A DNA stretch of 64,000 bases, from the NCBI RefSeq assembly GCF_031143425.1, contig NC_090451.1:348820339-348884338 (forward strand), read 5' to 3'. A program made the translations under genes and the position numbers. This DNA is from Pleurodeles waltl (lineage: Eukaryota; Chordata; Amphibia; Caudata; Salamandridae). The notes under the pieces were generated by a model. It made no database searches, was not told the DNA's origin, and worked only from the letters and a program-made list of their open reading frames with translations. Shown in pieces: positions 55,954 to 64,000 of this stretch; position 1 is the stretch's first letter; each line of letters starts with the position of its first letter.

Positions 55954-56970
55954 ATGGGTCAAAAGAAGGACTTGACAGGCTCAGAAAAGTCAAAAATAGT
56001 GAGATATCTTGCAGAGGGATGCAGCACTCTTAAAATTGCAAAGCTTCTGAAGCGTGATCATCGAACAATCAAGCGTTTCATTCAAAATAGTCAACAGGGT
56101 CGCAAGAAGCGTGTGGAAAAACCAAGGCGCAAAATAACTGCCCATGAACTGAGAAAAGTCAAGCGTGCAGCTGCCACGATGCCACTTGCCACCCGTTTGG
56201 CCATATTTAAGAGCTGCAACATCACTGGAGTGCCCAAAAGCACAAGGTGTGCAATACTCAGAGACATGGCCAAGGTAAGAAAGGCTGAAAGACGACCACC
56301 ACTGAACAAGACACACAAGCTGAAACGTCAAGACTGGGCCAAGAAATATCTCAAGACTGATTTTTCTAAGGTTTTATGGACTGATGAAATGAGAGTGAGC
56401 CTTGATGGGCCAGATGGATGGGCCCGTGGCTGGATTGGTAAAGGGCAGAGAGCTCCAGTCCAACTCAGACGCCAGCAAGGTGGAGGTGGAGTACTGGTTT
56501 GGGCTGGTATCATCAAAGATGAGCTTGTGGGGCCTTTTCGGGTTGAGGATGGAGTCAAGCTCAACTCGAAGTCCTACTGCCAGTTCCTGGAAGACACCTT
56601 CTTCAAGCAGTGGTACAGGAAGAAGTCTGCATCCTTCAAGAAAAACATGATTTTCATGCAGGACAATGCTCCATCACACGCGTCTAAGTACTCCACAGCG
56701 TGGCTGGCAAGAAAGGGTATAAAAGAAGGAAATCTAATGACATGGCCTCCTTGTTCACCTGATCTGAACCCCATTGAGAACCTGTGGTCCATCATCAAAT
56801 GTGAGATTTACAAGGAGGGAAAACAGTACACCTCTCTGAACAGTGTCTGGGAGGCTGTGGTTGCTGCTGCACGCAATGTTGATGGTGAACAGATCAAAAC
56901 ACTGACAGAATCCATGGATGGCAGGCTTTTGAGTGTCCTTGCAAAGAAAGGTGGCTATATTGGTCACTGA
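55954..56970 (+). CDS. Tc1-like transposase, DD37E, 338 aa, intact
   Basis: The protein cuts and pastes the element at TA sites in the nucleus. The N-terminal paired-type DNA-binding region has two helix-turn-helix parts (LKIAKLLKRDHRTIKRFIQN at residues 25-44, and a second around 60-105), separated by a basic GRKKRVEKPRRK stretch that could serve as AT-hook/NLS. Catalytic residues are Asp144 (LWTDEM), Asp237 (MQDNAPSH) and Glu275 (DLNPIENLW), with a GGGGV glycine box near 176-180. No stop or frameshift is present, and 338 residues is the usual length. The start is the first ATG after the left TIR. Confidence 0.95.
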   Translation: MGQKKDLTGSEKSKIVRYLAEGCSTLKIAKLLKRDHRTIKRFIQNSQQGRKKRVEKPRRKITAHELRKVKRAAATMPLATRLAIFKSCNITGVPKSTRCAILRDMAKVRKAERRPPLNKTHKLKRQDWAKKYLKTDFSKVLWTDEMRVSLDGPDGWARGWIGKGQRAPVQLRRQQGGGGVLVWAGIIKDELVGPFRVEDGVKLNSKSYCQFLEDTFFKQWYRKKSASFKKNMIFMQDNAPSHASKYSTAWLARKGIKEGNLMTWPPCSPDLNPIENLWSIIKCEIYKEGKQYTSLNSVWEAVVAAARNVDGEQIKTLTESMDGRLLSVLAKKGGYIGH

Positions 56971-57085
56971 TTTGTGTTTGTTTTGTTTTTGAATGTCAGA
57001 AATGTATATTTGTGAATGTTGAGATGTTATATTGGTTTCACTGGTAATAATAAATAATTGAAATGGGTATATATTTTTTTTTGTT

Positions 57086-57287
57086 AAGTTGCCTAATAAT
57101 TATGCACACCTGATATAGGGTGTTGATGTCATTAGACCACACCCCTTCTCATTACAGAGATGCACATCACCTAATAGGCTTAATTGGTAGTAGGCTTTCG
57201 AGCCTATACAGCTTGGAGTAAGACAACATGCATAAAGAGGATGATGTGGTCAAAATACTCATTTGCCTAATAATTCTGCACTCCCTG
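57086..57287 (-). repeat. Right terminal inverted repeat of the Tc1-like element
   Basis: Partner of 55736-55937; ends CTGCACTCCCTG followed by TA. Confidence 0.9.
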
Positions 57288-57289
57288 TA

Positions 57290-58500
57290 TTGCTTAATTC
57301 TCTGCCACTGGCGTGTAAAATTAACACTAAAGTAAACCCCAGCAAGGGGCAGTTCGTCTTGTACGTTTGCGTACACTAACAGACATGTGAGTGTCTGGCC
57401 ATTCGCCATCTCTGATCTGACACTTTCCCAACCTGGAATGATCGGAGGAGTTTTCTCGAGCAAAGTGATGGAGTAACTCCCCTTCCATGGTGAGAAGATG
57501 AATGGATGGGGGGCTGCTTTTGACTTTGTGCCCTCTGCTTTGGGGCGAGACTGTTTCTGCTGGTACGAAGAGCCGAAGATCTGTGCACGGATTTGCACAG
57601 CACTGCTCGAATCCGGCCAAAGGCACCTGCTGCACGGATTTGCACAGCCCTGCCTCAACCGGATAAAGGGACTCTGGGATTTGCCACTGTGGACATTCCC
57701 ATTGTGGTTGAGGACAACACGTCGCATAATTCCCTGCTTCACCACACCCGAGGCGCATTCCATCAGCACGAAATTAGGCGCGCTGCAGTACTGCAGCGTG
57801 AGAAGCCCACTGGCCACGCCTGAGCGAAGCCCCGACCAAGGACGGGCCGGTCCATGCCAGTCAGAGCCCAAAGGAAACTGGGCTGCCCCCCCCCCCCCCT
57901 CCCCCGGCTGCCTTAATGGAGCTTGGACTACCAAGGTATTCATTGTGAAATTATTTTGTGTCCTTTTTCACTAAGTTTCGTGCTAGCTGCTGTCTATGTT
58001 GTGGAGACCTAAGACAACTTGTGTGTTTACCTGGTAGGTATATATGCCATTGTTTAATTGCGCCTGTTTGTTTTGTATTTAGCTTTCACATTGTTTGCCC
58101 CTTTCATCACTGGTGTTGGTGTCTTGTACATTGTTTTAAAATTATTTAGTTACATCCCATTCAACCAAGGGCAAAGGAAACCACAAGATGTAGTGCATGG
58201 TACTGCTAAACAACTAAAAATACACCAACTGCTGGTAATTGTGCATTGATCTCCTGATAGAGGAAGTGGATTCTCTTATTGGCCCAGCAGGTTGCCTCAA
58301 GTACAATCAGAGTCTAGTGAGAATTGCATCAACCAAGTCGCCCTTTCTAATACCGTGGGTGCAATTCCTAAAATAGTAGTTCCTCAAGAAGCCAACACAA
58401 ATGCTGGATTGACTAGCAAGCGTATTTCCCTGACCCTGAGTATACATAAATATTTGAAAGGCCATTCTTGTAAAGCCAAAGCCAATGATTTACCTTAAAG
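57290..58500 (+). other. 5' region and ORF1 remnant of a plus-strand LINE
   Basis: GC-rich sequence with a 47 bp tandem duplication (TGCACGGATTTGCACAG at 57584 and 57631) and a C14 run at about 57887. 57805-57880 (AAGCCCCGACCAAGGACGGG, CCAGTCAGAGCCC) resembles the leader of the minus-strand LINE at 28960-29040, so the two LINEs appear related. 58292-58498 may be a fragment of ORF1. The exact 5' end is not visible. Confidence 0.5.
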
Positions 58501-58739
58501 TCAAACATCTGCTTTAGACACAGATAATGCCTTGAGCGACAAGAATGATGTTACACAATCATATTCTATACCGAATAGTAATTGTTTTCTTCACCTTACC
58601 CAATTGACACAGCCCTTATCTCAGCAGCACCCTTGTGCATGTTCTCAATCTGGACAAATTATGCCATCTCCAGTTCCTGACAAACTACTACATCTAGTTA
58701 GATCAGGTTTTTTCGTTTTTTGCTCCTGTTCTGGAGGAT

Positions 58740-60905
58740 GGAGGAGATTGGTGGAGGTAGCGCGTGTGTTGCCTTCGTCAATCTCAAATCAGCTTTTGAC
58801 CTTGTCCACTGGAATAAACTCTGTTGGGTTCTCTCATGAATGGGTATGCCTCAGGATCTTCTCACAGTCCTAATCCATTTATTTACATGATGGCAATTAT
58901 TCTGAGGTACGTTGGATGGGCAGGGAGAGCAGACTGATCGTTTTCAATATTAAAGGGGGTTTGCCAAGGTTGTGTCTTGGCTCCCACTTTATTCTCCCTA
59001 TTCCTCATGATGTTGGCTCCTTCCTTTCTAGTGTACCCTCAGATGCTCCTATGCTGGCAGGTAAAAAGACATCCATTCTTTTATTTGCAGATGATACTCT
59101 CCTCATTTCTAAAACACCTAGTGGCCTTCAGCGTCTGTTATCTCGCTTTGAGGAATTTTGTACTGCCCAAGGTCTTGAGATTTATTCGGCAAAGAACAAG
59201 TTTATGGTTCTTAGTAAACAAAAAACGTTTAAGGGAAGACATGAGCTTGTGGGCACTCTATTGGAAATAGTAAATGTCTTCAGCTATCTGGGCGTTACTT
59301 TATTGTCGAATGGCTTGCAAGCCGCAAATTGATTTAATGACTTTAAAGCACAAGCAGATTGCAGGCGCCATAAACAAAGAACTCAGTTCCTCTTTTACTA
59401 AACCCCTTGCTCCAGCTTTACAAATGTATGAAGCAAAAGCAGTTAACAAAGTGTTGTATGGCTCTGAACTTGTGGGGGTTTGCTAATCTTCTCCTTCTTA
59501 CAAATGCAGAGAATATGTTTTTGAGGAACTTCACCAGTCTCCCTGCTAGCACTCCACTGGTACCATTAATGCTTGGTTTGGGAAGGAGAACAGTTGCCTA
59601 CAAAGCCAGACTTTGTCCTCTACTGTTTTGGCGAACGTTGTGGTGTCAACCTGAATTGGCTCCCTAGGATACATACAATAAAATCTTCTGGCTTCGACAA
59701 GTCAAAAAGCAATTAATAACTATTGGTCTCCAGCCCCTATGGGAAAATCCATTTTAGTAACAGGCTATTCCTCTCTACGATCAAAAAATACCATTGGCTT
59801 TGGGTCAGGCAAACTGAGGTTTATTCAGCCGCTAGTCTTTTCTTAACCAAGAAAGTTTTAGATTAAAAAAATACCAGCTACTTTGAGTCCTATTTGGATG
59901 CCGTCACTGTTCCCCTAAATAGGAAACTATACTTTCAATTTAGGGTTTGCACCCTTCGCCTGAGGACATTTACCACTAAATAGGTTTCAAATGGCGATCT
60001 TTTATGTCCAATCTGTAACATTTCTACCGAATCAGTTGGCCATGCACTTTTTCCTGTCCCGGTTACACCTTAGCACAGTCAAATTGGATTAAGCCACTTT
60101 GTAGGCTAGTGGGTACTCGTAGTAGCTGGTCAGCACTTAGGATCCTTAGAGCTGACCCTAAACTCATATTTACTTGTGCTGTTGCAAAGTTTTTGGTATG
60201 GATTTGGGTTCTAAGAGCCAGGACTGTTAGCGCACCCTAATGTTCTAATCCTCGTTTACAAACAATGGTATCCTGAATTGTAAGTTGAGGTCACAGTACT
60301 GTGAGTTATATTCCTCTTTTCCCTATGCACCTTTATAAATTGCGATCCTATTGGTATATGATATGGAGTTGCAGGTTTATTGTTTTAGCATGTTATAATG
60401 CTTCTGCGTATGGTGCAATGTTCTGGCTCTCATACCTGAATGCATATGCTTTATTTTGTCAAACCTCCCTATATGTGTAATATTGTTTGGTGTAGGCATT
60501 AGGTTAAGATGGTAGCCCTGGCGTAACCATTACACATCCCTTTATTTTAATTCTTTTTGTGCCTACAGATGAAGCATTGATTGTGCTATTACATCATAAT
60601 GCTTCTGTACATTGCAAAGCATTGACTCTTATACTTTATACCCGAACGCAACTGTACTTTTGAATAATTCTCTTTGTACTTGTTTAGGTGCCCTAATCTA
60701 CTTGCTATGCCGAGCAGACTGAGTTATTTTTATTTCATGTAACATTTGGTGTTTTCATGGGTATACAGAGATGTGGTTTTAATTGTTTTATTAAGCCTAG
60801 GTTGTTATACTCAAATGTTATAGTATCTTTGCGTTGAGGTATTTTGTACATTTGATGTGCTTTTATGACTTAACTGTTGAATAAAGCTATTTAAATGGAT
60901 CATCT
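58740..60905 (+). pseudogene. LINE reverse transcriptase and 3' part, plus strand, decayed
   Basis: RT landmarks in changing frames are CVAFVNLKSAFDLVHWNKLC at about 58765 (motif A), VCQGCVLAPTLFSLFLMML at about 58955 and LLFADDTLLISKTPSGLQRL at about 59080 (FADD active site). EIYSAKNKFMVLSKQK and the FSYLGVTLLSNG thumb motif follow to about 59330. Fragments continue with STPLVPLMLGLGRRTVAYKA near 59550, like the C-terminal domain of the minus-strand LINE (STPLVPLSYDL). The end GTTGAATAAAGC with TGGATCATC near 60880-60902 looks like the LINE 3' end. The endonuclease is missing. Confidence 0.8.
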
Positions 60906-61010
60906 CTGAACTTATACGGGATGTAAGGAAAGGAGTTTTGCCATGGGGAAAACTTTTTTCCTTGGAGAAAAGAAAGAAAAGGAAAAGAAGCATTGTAAAG
61001 CAATGGGTCT
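60906..61010. other. Short spacer
   Basis: Purine-rich sequence between the LINE 3' end and the next repeat; no feature. Confidence 0.3.
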
Positions 61011-61320
61011 TGCATTTGCTTGAGTTAGAGCTATTAGAATTGTAAATTCCTAACTTGACTTTTCTTGCCATGTAGGGGGGGAGATGGGGCAGAAAAGAAA
61101 AGGTGATGGGAGGAGAAGCTGGAAAGGAAAAGTGAACAAGTTTTGTACAGCGGGCAGTCCTGCTGTATAAAACTTGAAAAAGCTATGAGAGCGACTGAAA
61201 ATCAAAAGAATGACAAGTAACTACCAATATACCTGTCATATGCTCATGGCGCTTTCAAGTGTTATACAATGGTAGCTCGATCGGCAGTCCTGCTGTATAA
61301 AACTTGAAAGCGCCATACGG
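61011..61320. repeat. Dispersed repeat with foldback arms
   Basis: The start (TTGCTTGAGTTAGAGCT, ACTTTTCTTGCCA) matches 11279-11335. ATGGCGCTTTCAAGT at 61246-61260 pairs perfectly with 61302-61316, and GGCAGTCCTGCTGTATAAAA occurs at about 61164 and 61284. It is non-coding. The family is not identified. Confidence 0.6.
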
Positions 61321-63175
61321 GCAAGAAACTAAAAAATAGTCCATACAAACAACAGAAAAACAATTCAGGCATAACTAAACTGCATTTGGCCAGTGCTCCT
61401 CAGTCAAGAACAGGAAGTGACGTATCAGCTGCCAGACCAGTTAGGAGGCTGCAAAACAAGAGCAACACTGCCTTCCACCTATGGTAAGTGGCAGGCAGCA
61501 GCAGGTTGGAGAAAAGTCCTTTACTCATTCCAACAGGTCTAGCAGACAGTGCGTGCGCGCTGTCTAGGCTTGACCTAAAAATGTGCAACTGCACGTTGAA
61601 CAAACCACCCAGGATAATGCACAATAGATTAGAACATTTTGTGGCACAACCATGTAAATGTGAAGCAAATTATTGCATTTTTTGAGGCAAGATATTTAGT
61701 GATATTCTTTATTTGTAACAAATGTTGTCAATACCAATTTATGTTTACATGTAGTTAAAAATGCCTCACTGATGAGATTTAGGATGGGTCATTTTGCTCC
61801 TAGATCTGTGATGAATACAAGACACCACAAGGAGGCCAGCACATGATATTGAAATAAAACAGATAGAGCAACAAGGAAAGGGTGGACTGTTAAAAAATGC
61901 AATGTGTCTTGGGAGTACAGAGCCTATTGAAATTCAGCAGCTTGGCTGGATATCTCAGGTCCATTTTTAGATCTTACTTGACAGTGGATCTGTTGGCCAG
62001 GGCTCAGATAATCATGGAAAAAAGAGTATTAAGAAGTAATATACAAAGTGGGGCTTTGACGTCTTTCCATTTGCTTCATTCTAGGCATTTGTATGGGCAG
62101 CAGTTGTTTTAGAGTGCTTATAGAGTATCTACATGGCAGTGCAAAGACACTTCCATGGACAGGGACGTGTCCATGCACTGCAATTGAGGAAATGTTATTA
62201 TATGTTTTCTGCCCAACTCCAGCCGAAACTAACCTGCTGATAAAGGATCATCCTATGACTTGGTTGCACAGCAAGCTCCAATTGTGGTGAGAGCAGCAAG
62301 ACTTGTGCAGCATCTACCCAGCTGATTAGCAGCACAAACCCTAGACCGTTAAGTCTCCCTTTGGCTTTAAAAAAAAACCTCATTAGTTGGTGAGCAGATT
62401 TCCTGTCCCTCACATGGCTGCTATGCTCAAGTGTAATGACGTGGCTGCTTTTCCATGTGACTTGAAGAGGAATCTTATTGTATGGCAAAGGCATTCCCTT
62501 CCACTAAGGCAGCCACCAACTGCTGTGTCAAAACATAATGATGTGGTGGTCTCTGCTTTATCATGCTGAATTTTGATCTAATTCCTGAGCCTCACAGCAT
62601 GGAATAGTATGTGTTGTCTGCTACCATTGTCAGCCTCCGTCATCCTAAAGCTGCACCCTTAACCCACTGTATACTTTGCCCCAGCAGGAGAGACAGAGGA
62701 CCGCTGAAGCCAGTGTCTCTGGCAATACCCTGGGTCTGGCTGGAGGAGACAAATGGTAGGTCATAATGGTGCACTGGCTTTGGGGTGTCCTGTCACACAC
62801 ACTTCCTCGGCTTCTCCCCTTATAACTGGGAAATATATACATGGGTTGTTGGGGTATGGCTGTAGGAAAAGGTTTAACATGAGCCATGGCCAGGAGATTC
62901 ACGGGGGAAGTGCCCAACTTGCAGGATGAGGGATGTGCCTGCATGAATGCAAAGTGAGGTGTGTGCTTCTGTGAGCACTGGATGGGGACTGTCCCCCTGT
63001 GTGTGCCTGTATACCGTCAGGGCCGGCAGTGTGTGTATTGTGAATGTAGGGAGAGGAATGTGCCAGGGAGGGTACAGGATGAGGGGTGTGCCTTTCTGAA
63101 TGCATGATGACTATAGTATCTAGGAGAATTGAATGTGAGTAGTGTACATTGTGTGTACATTGTATGGCTGCATGA
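61321..63175. other. No gene; weak repeats near 62920-63110
   Basis: CAGGATGAGGGATGTGCCTG at about 62921 is repeated imperfectly at about 63076 among GT-rich sequence, a decayed minisatellite. Otherwise nothing is supported. Confidence 0.35.
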
Positions 63176-64000
63176 TGTAGGAAGCTGGCTCTGTATATAC
63201 TATACCAAAATGAGGTATAGTGTGCACAAGTCCAATGGGTCCCCAGAGGGTTTACAGAGGCTAAAGTAGATAATACCAATGCTCTCTTTGTGGCAGTGTG
63301 GTCGAGCACTTAGGCTAATCAGAGGGTAGTGCCAAGCATTTCTTGCACACACAGTCAAGAAATGAGGCACGCACTCAATGACTAACTCCAGACCAATGAT
63401 GTTTTTATATGGCAAAAATTTGCTTTTCTATTTTACTTCTAGAACCAAAAAGATCTTTGTTGCAGGTAAGTACAGATATACGTTTGTTATAATATTATAT
63501 ATCAAATGCACTTTGTTTAGGTTTTGCAGATAGAACAGTTTACAAGTAAGTAACACTTTTCAATTTCAAAAGAAGAGTGCAATTTCTCATAGGAACAAAT
63601 GCAGTCCTAGGGAAGAAAAAGTGTTAGCACAGTTTACAGGTAAGTACTCGACTTATGATCCCAGTCTTCGGGGCACAAGGCCGGTCGGGTGCAGAGGTCA
63701 AATTTGGTGTTGGGTTTTCAATGGAATCCTTTGAGGATTGGGAGCACCTGGAAAATAACTGCTTGCAGGTAAGTACCCGTGACATGGGGGTTTAGATGAG
63801 CACTGAGGGGACCACAAGTCAGGACCAAACACACACCCTCAGCGGCACAGGGGTGGCCAGGTGCAGTGTTGGACTCCCAATGCTTTTCAATGGGGGAACC
63901 CCAGAGGTCACAAAAATTCTACAGGCTGGGTCCAGGGAGTCGGTTGTGGAAAACCAAAGGCTGGACAGGTAGGAGAGGAGCCCGCTGGACATTGCTGGAC
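63176..64000 (+). repeat. LTR-like newt repeat, start only, cut by window end
   Basis: It begins TGTAGGAAGCTGGCTCTGTA, which I recall as the start of a very abundant LTR-like repeat in newts. It continues with TATACCAAAATGAGGTATAG and TGTGGTCGAGCACT. From 63463 it contains a series of CAGGTAAGT-type motifs. The element continues beyond the window, so coding content is unknown. Confidence 0.5.
63463..63774 (+). repeat. Series of splice-donor-like motifs
   Basis: CAGGTAAGTAC at 63463, CAAGTAAGTAA at 63543, CAGGTAAGTAC at 63637 and CAGGTAAGTAC at 63766 are spaced 80, 94 and 129 bases apart. Three are perfect matches to the 5' splice-site consensus. The flanking sequence is only weakly similar between units. 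Confidence 0.75.

Larger units (their letters stand above)
55736..57287 (+). mobile_element. Tc1-like DNA transposon (DD37E), complete, 1552 bp
   Basis: Termini CAGGGAGTGCAGAATTATTA and its reverse complement are flanked by the TA target duplication (55734-55735, 57288-57289). Terminal inverted repeats are about 202 bp with few mismatches. The interior holds one intact transposase ORF. The catalytic spacing (37 residues between second Asp and Glu) matches the TRT group of vertebrate Tc1-like elements, and the sequence resembles elements reported as moving between fishes and lampreys; that relation is from memory. Confidence 0.95.

Noticed and set aside
57167..57943. 258-codon minus-strand open frame
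   Set aside because: It runs through the Tc1 terminal inverted repeat and into GC-rich LINE leader on the wrong strand; no domain, and composition explains its length.

Overview
The window is repeat-dominated nuclear DNA from a vertebrate with a very large genome. I see no host protein-coding gene, tRNA or rRNA. The element types (L1-like and CR1/Jockey-like LINEs, a Gmr1-like Ty3 element, an EN+ Penelope-like element, a tyrosine-recombinase/SGNH remnant and a DD37E Tc1-like transposon), plus dispersed repeats at about 17.5-19.3 kb and 63.2-64.0 kb that I recognise from newt genomic sequence, suggest a salamander, probably a salamandrid newt. That assignment is inference from memory, not a search.

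Layout. 1-5349: Ty3/gypsy-type LTR retrotransposon with integrase placed before reverse transcriptase; its 5' LTR is cut by the window edge, and it sits inside an older LINE whose RT resumes at 5350. 7.2-9.1 kb (perhaps to 11.1 kb): decayed minus-strand L1-like ORF2. 14.2 and 19.4 kb: two copies of one palindrome-rich MITE-like family. 21.2-33.3 kb: a minus-strand L1 (5' UTR, ORF1, ORF2) interrupted twice. A 5.4 kb LINE (23956-29332) and a 756 bp hammerhead-ribozyme element (29724-30479) lie inside its ORF2, each flanked by a target-site duplication. 33.6-34.6 kb: broken tyrosine recombinase followed by an SGNH-hydrolase-like domain.

37962-54382 is the centrepiece: a 16.4 kb block made only of one Penelope-like element (PLE). 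It has a 3.5 kb inverted segment followed by about 2.5 direct tandem units of exactly 5176 bp, and the whole block is flanked by a single 12 bp target duplication. Two units carry intact ORF1 and ORF2. Each period carries a good hammerhead ribozyme match. ORF1 ends with an in-phase TTTTTTA heptamer that would lead by -1 frameshifting straight into the RT/GIY-YIG frame. The copies are almost identical, so insertion was recent. Together this suggests an RNA that is cut to unit length by its ribozyme, possibly circularised, and reverse transcribed through several rounds before one integration.

55736-57287: complete Tc1-like DNA transposon with an intact 338 aa transposase and 202 bp terminal inverted repeats. 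57.3-60.9 kb: decayed plus-strand LINE related to the one at 24-29 kb. 63176 to the end: start of an LTR-like repeat with regularly recurring splice-donor-like motifs. The remaining stretches hold no feature I can support.
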